In this document: one piece after another, positions 52,373 to 61,355 of the stretch
How the letters are laid out: every line of letters starts with the position of its first letter
Numbering within the stretch: position 1 is the stretch's first letter
NCBI GenBank assembly: GCA_965227875.1
Contig: OZ245783.1
Coordinates: forward strand, 186,001-250,000
Origin: G965227875 sp965227875
Lineage (GTDB): Bacteria > Pseudomonadota > Alphaproteobacteria > Rhizobiales > JAJFHC01
Direction: 5' to 3'
Length of the DNA: 64,000 nt
Position numbers and translations under genes: made by a program
The notes under the pieces: model-generated
Told to the model about the DNA's origin: nothing
Databases searched by the model: none
Seen by the model: only the letters and a program-made list of their open reading frames with translations

Positions 52373-52534
52373 GAGGTTACAAGGAAAACAAGGTGTAAAC
52401 AGGAAGAAAGCGTGATCAAAATCCGTTAACTTTTCCGCTTTCGGACCTTTCATCGGACCTCGTCCGGGCGCGTCGTCGATCGTCTCCCGGGCACGCCGAC
52501 CCCTCACTCGAAACCCGCAGCCGGACCATTTCAC

Positions 52535-53389
52535 ATGCCGGACACCAGACCGGGCCTTGCCAACGTCTTGAGAGACGCAATTCGCGATTTCAGTCGCGAC
52601 GACTGCTTTCCTCTCGCCGGCAATATCGCCTTCTCCACGCTTCTGGCCGCCTTTCCCTTTCTCATCTTCACCACGACGCTGGCCGGTTTTCTCGGCGACG
52701 AACAGCTCGCCCGTACGGCCGTCGACTATCTGTTCTCGGTGGCTCCGGAAGACCAGATCGCGCCGCTTGCACGTGAAGTGGAGAAACTGCTTACCCAGGA
52801 ACGCGGCGGCATCCTGACGATATCCGTGCTGGTCACGGTCTGGACCGCCTCGGGTGGTGTGCGGAGCGTGCGGATCGGCCTCAACAGGGCCTACAACACA
52901 CCCGAAACGCGACCGTTTTTTACGCTTGTGCTCTGGGACATCGCCTTCGTCTTCATCGGGACGTTCGTCCTGCTGATGCTGTCCCTGCTCATCGTCGTCG
53001 CGCCGGTCGCCATCGGGTTCGCGGGCCGCTACGTGCCCGCGATCGAAGCCGTATCGGGGCTTTTCCTGGTGCTCCGGATTCCCATCGTCGCGGTGCTCGC
53101 CACCGCGGCCCTGCTGGCCGTGCACCGCTTCCTGCCCAACCGGCCGCACACGATGCGGGAGGTCTTTCCGGGTGTCGCGCTCACCATCGGCCTGTGGCTC
53201 GCCGTCAGCATCGGTTTTTCGGAATATCTGAGGAACTTCGCCAACTACGCTGGCACCTATGCGGGGCTCGCAGGGGCCATCGCCGCGCTCATGTTTCTCT
53301 ACCTGTCCGCAGCCGTCGTCCTGTTCGGCGCACAGTTCAACCAGAAACTGATCGACCGCGCGCGAACCGCTCCGCCGTCCGCCCCGTGA
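52535..53389 (+). CDS. YihY/UPF0761-family inner-membrane protein
   Basis: The 284-residue polytopic membrane protein matches the YihY family (formerly mis-assigned as RNase BN). It begins with a polar helix and DDCFPLAGNIAFSTLLAAFP. ILTISVLVTVWTASGGVRSV and GLNRAYNTPETRPFF follow, then FLPNRPHTMREVFPGVALTI and TYAGLAGAIAALMFLYLSAA, the conserved C-terminal helices. About six membrane helices are visible. Function is not established. It sits between ftsA and ftsZ in opposite orientation, an unusual place. Confidence 0.9.
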   Translation: MPDTRPGLANVLRDAIRDFSRDDCFPLAGNIAFSTLLAAFPFLIFTTTLAGFLGDEQLARTAVDYLFSVAPEDQIAPLAREVEKLLTQERGGILTISVLVTVWTASGGVRSVRIGLNRAYNTPETRPFFTLVLWDIAFVFIGTFVLLMLSLLIVVAPVAIGFAGRYVPAIEAVSGLFLVLRIPIVAVLATAALLAVHRFLPNRPHTMREVFPGVALTIGLWLAVSIGFSEYLRNFANYAGTYAGLAGAIAALMFLYLSAAVVLFGAQFNQKLIDRARTAPPSAP

Positions 53390-53426
53390 CAGGTCAGGTG
53401 TACCCGTCACATGTCGTGTGTGGTGC

Positions 53427-54743
53427 TCAGAAGCTTTCGCGAATCCACTGGCCGACGCGACGCAGGTATCCGGGGTGCATCTCGCCCATGGTGTCGGGAT
53501 AGGCCAGCTCGGTTTCCACGACCGGGTCCATGGCGTAGTGCAGCAGTCCGACGGGTGTCGAGAAGGCCGGTCCCCTGCTGTTCTCCGGAAGGGCGGCAAC
53601 CCCCTGCGGCGTCGCCAGCCGGACCTGGCGGTCGAGCACGGTTGCGGCAAGAACCCGCAGTCCGGTCATCTGGCTCGCACCGCCCGTGAGCACCACCCGG
53701 CGCCCGGCGAGGTTGGAAAAGCCGCTCGCCTCGATCCTGTCGCGCACCAGTTCGAGAAGTTCCTCCAGCCGCGGCTGGACGATGCCGGTCAGCATCGACT
53801 TCGGGATCTTGTTCACCGCGTCCGTGCCGTGCTCGCCGACCAGCGGCACGGCGACGATCTCGCGGTCGTCACTGACGCTCGGCAACGCACTGCCGTAAAG
53901 GGTCTTCATGCGCTCCGCGTGCCCGTAGGAGGTCGACAGGCCGCGTGCGATGTCGGACGTGACATGAGTGCCGCCGACCGGAATGGAATCGGCGAAGATC
54001 ATGCGGCCTTCGAAGAAGATCGAAATGTTGGTCGTGCCGCCGCCCATGTCGATACAGGTGACGCCGAGGTCCTTCTCGTCGTCGACGAGGGTCGCGAGGC
54101 CGCTGGCATGGGAGGCGATGGCAAAACCGTCGACCCCCAGATGACAGCGCTCGACGCATATCGCCAGGTTGCGCATCGGACCCGGATCCACGGTGATGAC
54201 GTTGAGATCGACGCCCAGCGCCTCGCCGAACATCCCCTCCGGACGGCGGATCCCGCGATTGCCGTCGAGGGTGAAGTCCACAGGGGCGGTATGGATGATG
54301 GTGCGATTGCCGGGATCCACCGCGGCGCGCGCCATGTGCACGACCCGCGCCACGTCCTCCCGGTCGACACCGGGGCCGCGTACGCCGGTCTGGGCCACGT
54401 AGCTGTGGCACATGGGACGGCCGCCGGACACGTTGACGAAGACGCTCTCGACGGTGACGTTGGCCATCCTCTCGGCGGCATCGACGGCAAGGCGCACGGA
54501 CTGTTCCGCCGCGTCGAGATCGACGACGCAGCCGCCGCGGATACCGCGCGCGCCCGTATGTCCGACACCGACGATCTGGAGCCGGCCCGAGGCCAGGTCG
54601 CCTGGCCGGGACCGGCGTCCCATGACACGGGCGATGAGACAGCTGATCTTCGTGCTGCCGATATCGAGGGCGGCGAGATAGGTCGGTCGGGCACCCGTGC
54701 CGCGCGGGCCTCCGCCATGATCACTTAGGGACACAACACTCAT
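53427..54743 (-). CDS. ftsA: Cell division protein FtsA
   Basis: This actin-like ATPase tethers FtsZ to the membrane. The 438-residue protein has the phosphate-1 motif AALDIGSTKISCLIA, phosphate-2 CIDMGGGTTNISIF, the adenosine motif VVLTGGASQMTGL, and the 1C insertion region. The C-terminal amphipathic membrane-targeting helix GYLRRVGQWIRESF is present. ftsQ ends 4 bases before it; downstream, on the other strand, lies the yihY-type gene. Confidence 0.97.
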   Translation of the reverse strand: MSVVSLSDHGGGPRGTGARPTYLAALDIGSTKISCLIARVMGRRSRPGDLASGRLQIVGVGHTGARGIRGGCVVDLDAAEQSVRLAVDAAERMANVTVESVFVNVSGGRPMCHSYVAQTGVRGPGVDREDVARVVHMARAAVDPGNRTIIHTAPVDFTLDGNRGIRRPEGMFGEALGVDLNVITVDPGPMRNLAICVERCHLGVDGFAIASHASGLATLVDDEKDLGVTCIDMGGGTTNISIFFEGRMIFADSIPVGGTHVTSDIARGLSTSYGHAERMKTLYGSALPSVSDDREIVAVPLVGEHGTDAVNKIPKSMLTGIVQPRLEELLELVRDRIEASGFSNLAGRRVVLTGGASQMTGLRVLAATVLDRQVRLATPQGVAALPENSRGPAFSTPVGLLHYAMDPVVETELAYPDTMGEMHPGYLRRVGQWIRESF

Positions 54744-54747
54744 ACTA

Positions 54748-55746
54748 CTAACTGGCCTTTCTGCGCTTAGCCTTTCGCGCTGCCTCGAAGCCTTTCTTGC
54801 GTCTTTCCATCGCCTCGTCCGTCAACCGCATGGTGATCCGGTCGGAAAGACGGAAATCGATATGCTGGACATCGCGGCCGAGTATCCCGTGCTCCGCCTG
54901 CAGCGCCGAAAGCTCCGCCAGCACCGGCGCGATGTCGCCCTCCGGCAACATGACCTTGACGTCGTTCGCGAACTTCAGGTTCCAGCGCCGGTCGGCAACG
55001 AAAACCGCGGCTTCCAGCCGCTCGTCCAGATCCGGGAACTTGCCCATAACCGCCATGAGCGCCTCGACGCGGGTTTCCGCGCCCGACCCGACGACATGCG
55101 GCAGAAACGTGAAGTTCTCCGCGCGAAGGCCGTTCAGCCAGACCCCGGTCCTGTCGACGACCTTGAACACGCCCTTGTGCTGCCAGACGGCATACGGCTT
55201 GCGTTCCTCGATCTCGACGACGATCCGGTCGGGCAGGAGCCGCATTACCCGGGCCGAACTGACCCAGCCGATCTGCTCGACGCGCTGACGCGCGCTGTCG
55301 GTGTCGAACCGCGCGATAGATTCTCCTTTCGTGACCCCGAGTGCGGTGAGGATGTCGTCCAGGGACGCGTGTTCGCGCCCGACCACGGTGATCTTCTCCG
55401 CGGAAAGCCCCGTCCCGCTCACGACCTCGTTGACGCCGCCGACGAGACCGGTCCAGACCGGCGTGAGATATCCGCCGGTGCCCAGCGCGAAAAGAAGCGA
55501 TGCCGCGAGAAACGCGCCGGCCGCCCAGGGCGGGTTCGGCGTCTGGTTGTCCTCGCGGGAGATCTGGTCCCAGACGCGCTCGAGCAGCATCTGGCGGCGT
55601 GTCGTCGCGCGCGGCGCCAGGACCTGCCCGTCGGAGAGCGAATTCTGGGAGGTCGGCCTGTCGGTCCGTCGTGCCCGCAAGGTCCTGCGTTCGGTACCCG
55701 GCGTCTTGGCCGATTTGTCCATCTTCCGGGCCATCATCTGTCGCAT
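54748..55746 (-). CDS. ftsQ: Cell division protein FtsQ/DivIB
   Basis: The 332-residue bitopic divisome protein has a basic cytoplasmic N-terminus (~95 residues) and one membrane helix near AAGAFLAASLLFALGTGGYL. A POTRA domain follows (EKITVVGREHASLDDILTAL, GWVSSARVMRLLPDRIVVEI), then the beta domain (WQHKGVFKVVDRTGVWLNGL) with a basic tail. Its start overlaps the ddl stop by 13 bases; a second Met four codons in is an alternative start. Confidence 0.95.
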   Translation of the reverse strand: MRQMMARKMDKSAKTPGTERRTLRARRTDRPTSQNSLSDGQVLAPRATTRRQMLLERVWDQISREDNQTPNPPWAAGAFLAASLLFALGTGGYLTPVWTGLVGGVNEVVSGTGLSAEKITVVGREHASLDDILTALGVTKGESIARFDTDSARQRVEQIGWVSSARVMRLLPDRIVVEIEERKPYAVWQHKGVFKVVDRTGVWLNGLRAENFTFLPHVVGSGAETRVEALMAVMGKFPDLDERLEAAVFVADRRWNLKFANDVKVMLPEGDIAPVLAELSALQAEHGILGRDVQHIDFRLSDRITMRLTDEAMERRKKGFEAARKAKRRKAS

Positions 55747-56663
55747 GACGCATCCTCGACCATCCAGCTGACGAGTTCCTCGAAGGAATGGCCGGCGTGC
55801 TCGGCCAGTTCCGGCACGAGAGATGTCGCCGTCATGCCGGGCTGGGTATTGGTTTCCAGGATGATCAGTTCGCCACCGGGACCGCCGGTGTCGTCGTAAC
55901 GGAAATCCGAGCGCGACACGCCGCGGCAGCCGAGTGCGAGATGTGCCTTCAGGGAATACTGCTGCACCCGGCGATAGACGTCCTGCGGCACGTCCGCGGG
56001 AAGAACATGCTGCGACATGCCTTCCGCGTATTTCGCCTTGTAGTCGTAGAATTCCGTCATCGGCAGGATCTCGATTACTCCGAGAGATACATCACCCATC
56101 ACCGCGCAGGTCAGTTCGCGTCCCGGCACGTAGCGCTCGACCATCACCTTGTCCTGCGGCGACCCGCCGTCCGAAAGGGCCCTGGCGAGCAGCTGGCTCG
56201 CGCCTTCCTCTATGATGTATACGCCTACGCTTGATCCTTCGTTAACGGGCTTGATCACATATGGCACAGGCATGGGATGTCCCTGGGCCACTTCCGCCCG
56301 TGTCATGACCCTGCTTTCGGCGACCGGAACGCCCGATTGGCGATAAGCCGTCTTGGCTCTCTGCTTGTCCATGGCGAGCGCGGAGGCCAATACGCCGGAG
56401 TGGGTGTAGGGAATTCCCAGCAGTTCGAGCACGCCCTGCACGCAGCCATCCTCGCCCCATCGCCCGTGCAATGCGTTGAACGCAACATCCGGCTTCAGAT
56501 CCGCGAGAACCGACGCGATATCGGGCTCCACGTCGATCCGGGTGACCGTATAACCGCTCCGCTCGAGTGCCGCGGCACAGGCCTTGCCGCTGTTCAGGCT
56601 GACCTCGCGTTCCGCCGACCATCCGCCGAGCAGAACGGCAACATGCTTGCTGGACCGGTCCAT
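55734..56663 (-). CDS. ddl: D-alanine--D-alanine ligase
   Basis: It makes D-Ala-D-Ala for the peptidoglycan stem peptide. The 309-residue ATP-grasp enzyme shows the start VLLGGWSAEREVSLNSGKAC, HGRWGEDGCVQGVLELLGIP, the ATP-lid segment VIKPVNEGSSVGVYII, SRSDFRYDD and the Mg-binding ILETNTQPGMT. Length is normal. It overlaps ftsQ by 13 bases, which suggests translational coupling. Confidence 0.96.
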   Translation of the reverse strand: MDRSSKHVAVLLGGWSAEREVSLNSGKACAAALERSGYTVTRIDVEPDIASVLADLKPDVAFNALHGRWGEDGCVQGVLELLGIPYTHSGVLASALAMDKQRAKTAYRQSGVPVAESRVMTRAEVAQGHPMPVPYVIKPVNEGSSVGVYIIEEGASQLLARALSDGGSPQDKVMVERYVPGRELTCAVMGDVSLGVIEILPMTEFYDYKAKYAEGMSQHVLPADVPQDVYRRVQQYSLKAHLALGCRGVSRSDFRYDDTGGPGGELIILETNTQPGMTATSLVPELAEHAGHSFEELVSWMVEDASCDR

Positions 56664-56675
56664 GACGCACCTACC

Positions 56676-57593
56676 TCAGTCTTTGCGCGCAGGTCTCCCC
56701 ACCCGCTTGATTTCCCACTCGAGCCCGACGCCGCTGGTCTCGCGGACGCGGTCACGGACCGTCTCGCCGAGCGTCTCGATATCGTCCGCGGTGGCCCCGC
56801 CCTCGTTGATGAGGAAGTTGCAGTGCTTTTCCGAGACCTGCGCGGCCCCCACACGCAGGCCACGGCAACCGGCGGCATCAATGAGCTGCCAGGCCTTGCC
56901 GCCTTCCGGATTCTTGAACGTGCTGCCGCCGGTACGGCTTCGCACGGGCTGGCTGGACTCGCGCGCCTCGGTGATCGCCTTCATGTCCGCGGCGATTTCC
57001 TCGGTGACGCCAGGCGAGCCCTGGAACAGGGCCTCGATGAAAATGTAGTCGTCCGGCACGCCGCAATGCCGGTAGGTGAAACCCATGTCCGCATTGGCGA
57101 GCACATGCAGGTTGCCCTGCCGATCGAAGGCTTTCGCCTCGACCAGCACGTCGCAGGTTTCGCGCCCGTAGGCGCCCCCGTTCATGCGGAGCGCACCGCC
57201 GACCGTCCCCGGTATGCCCCGATAGAAGGACAGCCCGGCGAGCCCTGCGTCGAGCGCAGCCTTCGCCACCTTGACGTCGGGCACGGCCGCTCCGGCCCGC
57301 ACCCGGTTTCCCGGTTCGACCGAGACGCGACCGAACGCCTTGCCGAGCCGGATCACGACGCCGTCCACGCCGCCGTCCCGCACCAGCAGGTTCGACCCGA
57401 CACCGACCACAAGCACCGGAATTTCGGCCGGGCACGCGCTGAGAAACGCGCCGAGATCCTCGGCATCGGCCGGGGAAAACAGCACATCAGCGGCACCGCC
57501 GACACGGAACCACGTCAGGTCCGCCATCGAGGCGTCTTCGATGTATTTCCCCCTTACGGCGGGCAGCCTGTCGATCAGACCTCCGGGCATCAT
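56676..57593 (-). CDS. murB: UDP-N-acetylenolpyruvoylglucosamine reductase
   Basis: It reduces UDP-GlcNAc-enolpyruvate to UDP-MurNAc with FAD and NADPH. The 305-residue protein has FAD-binding segments TWFRVGGAADVLFSP and VVGVGSNLLVRDGG, SFYRGIPGTVGGALRMNGGA, and the catalytic serine region SRTGGSTFKNPEG of type I MurB. The frame is open far upstream, but the paired ATG after GGGGGCAG, overlapping the murC stop by 4 bases (ATGA), is the start. Confidence 0.94.
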   Translation of the reverse strand: MMPGGLIDRLPAVRGKYIEDASMADLTWFRVGGAADVLFSPADAEDLGAFLSACPAEIPVLVVGVGSNLLVRDGGVDGVVIRLGKAFGRVSVEPGNRVRAGAAVPDVKVAKAALDAGLAGLSFYRGIPGTVGGALRMNGGAYGRETCDVLVEAKAFDRQGNLHVLANADMGFTYRHCGVPDDYIFIEALFQGSPGVTEEIAADMKAITEARESSQPVRSRTGGSTFKNPEGGKAWQLIDAAGCRGLRVGAAQVSEKHCNFLINEGGATADDIETLGETVRDRVRETSGVGLEWEIKRVGRPARKD

Positions 57594-59002
57594 CTGCCCC
57601 CGGAAAGGCTTGTGAGCGCTTCCGGCAGCGCGTTCGCCCATTGGGTGATCGTGCCGGCACCGAGGCAGACCACGAGATCTCCCGGCTGGACATTTTCCGC
57701 GATCAGGGGCGCAAGGGCCTCTGGCGACTCCAGCGCCAGCGCGTGACGATGACCTCGGTCGATCAGCCCCGCGACGAGCGCGTCGCGGTTCACGCCCTCG
57801 ATCGGGGCTTCGCCCGCCTCGTAGACATTGGTGACGATGACCGTGTCGGCATCGTTGAAACACGTGCAGAAGTCCTTGAACAGGCTCTGCAGGCGCGTGT
57901 AGCGGTGAGGTTGCATGACGGCGACCACGCGGCCCTCCGTCACTTCGCGGGCCGCCTTGAGCACCGCGGTAATCTCGACCGGATGATGGCCGTAGTCGTC
58001 GAAGATCGCGACACCGTTCCACACGCCGACCTTGGTGAATCGTCTCTTCACGCCGCGGAAACTTGCCAGCGAAGCGCGGATGCTGTCGTCGTCTATGCCG
58101 AGTTCGGTCGCCACGGCGATCGCGGCCACCGCGTTCGACACGTTGTGCGCGCCGGGCATTGGGAGGCGGATATTGTCGATCTTGCGCGCCGAGCCGCGCA
58201 CGCGGTCCGTGATCGTCACGTCGAACAGACTGTCGCCCTCGACGAAATGCAGGTTGGTCAGCCGCACGTCGGCCTGGGGCGATGCGCCATAGGTGACGAT
58301 CCGCCGGTCGACCACGCGCCCGATCAGCGACTGGACCTCCGGATGGTCTATGCACATCACGGCGAATCCGTAGAACGGCACATTCTCGACGAACGCCAGA
58401 AACGCGTCCCGAAGCGCATCGAAGCTGCCGTAATGGTCGAGATGTTCCGGATCAATGTTCGTCACCACCACGATCTCGGCGGGCAGTTTGACGAACGTGC
58501 CGTCGGACTCGTCGGATTCGGCGACCAGCCATTCGCCGTCGCCCAGCCGGGCATTGGTCCCGTAGGCATTGATGATACCGCCGTTGATCACCGTCGGATC
58601 GAGGTTGGCCCCTTCGAGCAACGTGGCGACAAGCGACGTCGTGGTGGTCTTGCCATGCGTGCCGCCAATGGCGATCGACGACTTGAGCCGCATAAGTTCC
58701 GCGAGCATTTCCGCACGCCGGACCACCGGCAGAAACCGCGTCCGCGCCGCGACGACTTCCGGATTGTCCGGTTTCACTGCGGAGCTGATGACCACGACCT
58801 TGGCGTCGCCGAGATTGTCAGCGTCATGCCCGACGGAAACCGGAATCCCCAGTCCCCTGAGCCGCTCGACATTCGCGTTGGCGCTCAGGTCGGATCCCTG
58901 CACGGTGTAGCCGAGATTCCTGAGGATCTCGGCGATCCCGCTCATTCCGATGCCGCCGATCCCGACAAAATGGATCGCGCCCACATCCTGTGGCATTTTC
59001 AT
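57590..59002 (-). CDS. murC: UDP-N-acetylmuramate--L-alanine ligase
   Basis: It adds L-Ala to UDP-MurNAc. The 470-residue Mur ligase has the nucleotide motif FVGIGGIGMSGIAEIL, the P-loop IGGTHGKTTTTSLVA, EIVVVTNIDPEHLDHYGSFD and FDDYGHHPVEITAVLKAA, and VCLGAGTITQWA at the end. Overlaps of 4 bases with murG upstream and murB downstream tie it into the operon. Confidence 0.97.
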   Translation of the reverse strand: MKMPQDVGAIHFVGIGGIGMSGIAEILRNLGYTVQGSDLSANANVERLRGLGIPVSVGHDADNLGDAKVVVISSAVKPDNPEVVAARTRFLPVVRRAEMLAELMRLKSSIAIGGTHGKTTTTSLVATLLEGANLDPTVINGGIINAYGTNARLGDGEWLVAESDESDGTFVKLPAEIVVVTNIDPEHLDHYGSFDALRDAFLAFVENVPFYGFAVMCIDHPEVQSLIGRVVDRRIVTYGASPQADVRLTNLHFVEGDSLFDVTITDRVRGSARKIDNIRLPMPGAHNVSNAVAAIAVATELGIDDDSIRASLASFRGVKRRFTKVGVWNGVAIFDDYGHHPVEITAVLKAAREVTEGRVVAVMQPHRYTRLQSLFKDFCTCFNDADTVIVTNVYEAGEAPIEGVNRDALVAGLIDRGHRHALALESPEALAPLIAENVQPGDLVVCLGAGTITQWANALPEALTSLSGGR

Positions 59003-60192
59003 GCTGCACCCTGCCGGCCCGAGGCCGTTCCCGCTTCCTTGTTGTCATTGTCGACCGAATTGCGCGCCATACGCTGTTTTCCGCTGATGGACAACACCAG
59101 ATCGGCCAGCGCGGACACCGCGTCGGGACGTCCGAATGTCCGGGCGCCCTGCGCGGCCGCCGCCAGCCTGTCGGGCGAGCCCAGCAATTCGGCGAGCGCG
59201 TCACCGGCGCGTTCGGGCGTCAGGTCGTCTTGCGGATGAAGCCAGCCACCTCCGGCCTCGACGAAGGCCCGGGCGTTGTGCAACTGGTCGCCGTCGAGTG
59301 AATGGGGCAAGGGCACGAGCATGGCCGGGCGGCCGATCACGCCCAGTTCGCTGAGCGTCGAGGCGCCCGAGCGGCATATCACCAGGTGGGACTCCGCCAT
59401 GCGTTTCGGCATGTCGGAAAAGAAAGGGGCAAGCTCCGCCTGGACGCCGATTGTGCCATAGGCGGCGGACACCCGTTCCAGATCTTCGGGCCGGCATTGC
59501 TGGGTGATCACGAGACGGTCGCGCAACGCGTCCGGCAGGGTTTCGATTGCCGGCGGCACGATGTCGCTGAAGGCCCGGGCTCCCTGGCTGCCGCCGAAGA
59601 CAAGCAACCGGAGCGGATCCTCGCCGTCGGGTGGTGCATAGGACGAGTGCCGGTAGTCGAGCACCGCGTCGCGGACCGGGTTGCCGGTGACGACGGTGCG
59701 TCCGCGGGCCGAAGCGGGCAGGAATTTCGGGTTCTCGAACGTCGAGGCCACCGCCGTGACCCGCCCGGCCAGAAGCCGGTTGACCCGGCCCATGACCGCG
59801 TTCTGCTCGTGCAGGCAGGTCGGCACGCCGCACAGGCGCGCCGCAAGCAGCGGCGGAAGGGTCGGATAGCCGCCGAAACCCGCAAGGAACGCGGGACGGA
59901 TGCGTTTCATGGCCGTGCGCGCCGTCCACGTGCCCGCGGCAATCCGCATCAGCGCGGCAGGCGCCTTCAGCGGCGCCCGCGGGGAGATCGTCGCGGAGCG
60001 GACCTCGACGATCTCCTCGCATGGAAAACTCTCGCCATACCGGTTGACCCGCTCGTCCGTCATCAGCCAGACGCGACAGCCGCGCCGGTAGAGTTCCTGC
60101 GCCAGGGCCTGGGCGGGGAAAAGGTGTCCTCCCGTTCCCCCGGCCGCGATCACGCCGCGGATGGCCTCGCCTGCGGAACGCCCATCCGTCAT
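58999..60192 (-). CDS. murG: MurG, lipid II-forming GlcNAc transferase
   Basis: It transfers GlcNAc to lipid I on the inner face of the membrane, making lipid II. The 397-residue GT28 enzyme has GVIAAGGTGGHLFPAQALA, AFLAGFGGYPTLPPLLAARL, LHEQNAVMGRVNRL, LLVFGGSQGARAFSDIVP and the C-terminal CRSGASTLSEL plus LPHSLDGDQLHNA. The frame is longer upstream, but the ATG overlapping the ftsW stop by 4 bases starts the protein. A ~30-residue basic/polar tail extends past the usual end. Confidence 0.95.
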   Translation of the reverse strand: MTDGRSAGEAIRGVIAAGGTGGHLFPAQALAQELYRRGCRVWLMTDERVNRYGESFPCEEIVEVRSATISPRAPLKAPAALMRIAAGTWTARTAMKRIRPAFLAGFGGYPTLPPLLAARLCGVPTCLHEQNAVMGRVNRLLAGRVTAVASTFENPKFLPASARGRTVVTGNPVRDAVLDYRHSSYAPPDGEDPLRLLVFGGSQGARAFSDIVPPAIETLPDALRDRLVITQQCRPEDLERVSAAYGTIGVQAELAPFFSDMPKRMAESHLVICRSGASTLSELGVIGRPAMLVPLPHSLDGDQLHNARAFVEAGGGWLHPQDDLTPERAGDALAELLGSPDRLAAAAQGARTFGRPDAVSALADLVLSISGKQRMARNSVDNDNKEAGTASGRQGAA

Positions 60193-61355
60193 CCCGCAAC
60201 CCTTTGGACGAAGTGTTGCGGCGCCCAGATGTTCCGCGGCATCTGCCCGGCGGGACGCCGGCGCATGAGGGCGAGCGCGAAGCCGATGGTCAGCGCCATC
60301 GACATGAGAGATGAGCCGCCATAGGAAATGAAGGGAAGCGTCATCCCCTTCGCCGGCAGCAGGTTCACGTTGACGCCCATGTTGATCACCGCCTGCAGCC
60401 CGAACAGTCCGATCAGGCCGGCCGTGGCCAGGCGCCTGAACGGGTCCGTCTCCGCGAGGCAGTGATTGAGCCCGCGCACGACGATGAAGGCGAAGATGGC
60501 CACAAGCACCATGCAGGCGAGCACGCCGTATTCTTCCGCGACGACGGCGAAGATGAAATCGCTGTGCGCGTCCGGAAGGATGTGCTTGACCGTCCCCTCT
60601 CCCGGCCCGCGCCCGAGCAGCCCCCCGTTCGCGAAGGACTGAAGCGCCACGTCCACCTGGTAGGTGTCGCCGGATTCGGGATTGATGAAGCGGTCGATGC
60701 GTGTGGTCACGTGCGGCACGGCGACATATGCCGCCATCACACCGCACATGGCGATCACACCGAGGCTCACGATCCACGCCCAGGACAGGCCGGCCAGGAA
60801 GAACATGAGGCCCCAGGAGGCCGTCACGAGGATCGTCTGACCGATGTCCGGCTGCAGGATGAGAAGGATGATGAAGATCCCGTAGAAACCGACGGACAGC
60901 ATGTTGCCGGGGATGTCCTTGCGCTGCGTGGCTTCGGAAAACAGCCAGGCGGTGAGGACCACAAATGCCGGCTTGACGAATTCCGACGGCTGGATGGACA
61001 GCCCGCCGATATTGAGCCAGCGCGTCGCCCCCTTGACCTCGGGCCCGACCAGTATGGTCATCACCATCAGAACGAGCCCTGCGGCCGCGACGACGAGAGC
61101 GATCCGGCGTGCGGCCACGGCCGAGAGCATGCTGGAGGCCAGCAGGATGATGATCGAGGGGATGAGATAGACCATCTGTCGCGACACGAAATGGAATTCC
61201 GGAGCGCCGATGCGCTGTGCCACCGGCGGGCTCGCCGCCATGCACAGCAGGATGCCGAGACCCATGAGCAGGAGAACGGCCGCCAATGTCCAGCGGTCGA
61301 CCGTCCACCACCACTCGGCGACGACGCTCTTGTCGGTCCGTGAAATTCTCGTCAT
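60189..61355 (-). CDS. ftsW: FtsW, lipid II polymerase of the divisome
   Basis: This SEDS-family membrane protein polymerises septal glycan strands. The 388-residue protein has about ten membrane helices. Characteristic segments are LLMGLGILLCMAASPPVA, RWLNIGGLSIQPSEFVKPAF, the periplasmic loop DTYQVDVALQSFANGGLLGR with GPGEGTVKHILPDAHSDFIF, and NMGVNVNLLPAKGMTLPFIS near the C-terminus. It overlaps murG downstream and murD upstream by 4 bases each. Confidence 0.96.
   Translation of the reverse strand: MTRISRTDKSVVAEWWWTVDRWTLAAVLLLMGLGILLCMAASPPVAQRIGAPEFHFVSRQMVYLIPSIIILLASSMLSAVAARRIALVVAAAGLVLMVMTILVGPEVKGATRWLNIGGLSIQPSEFVKPAFVVLTAWLFSEATQRKDIPGNMLSVGFYGIFIILLILQPDIGQTILVTASWGLMFFLAGLSWAWIVSLGVIAMCGVMAAYVAVPHVTTRIDRFINPESGDTYQVDVALQSFANGGLLGRGPGEGTVKHILPDAHSDFIFAVVAEEYGVLACMVLVAIFAFIVVRGLNHCLAETDPFRRLATAGLIGLFGLQAVINMGVNVNLLPAKGMTLPFISYGGSSLMSMALTIGFALALMRRRPAGQMPRNIWAPQHFVQRVAG

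Noticed and set aside
56676..58355. A 559-residue fused form of MurB
   Set aside because: The added N-terminal part is an out-of-frame reading of murC; MurB homology starts at the ATG overlapping the murC stop.
58999..61314. A single 771-residue protein extending MurG upstream through the ftsW region
   Set aside because: The extra N-terminal part is an out-of-frame reading of ftsW; MurG homology starts at the ATG that overlaps the ftsW stop.
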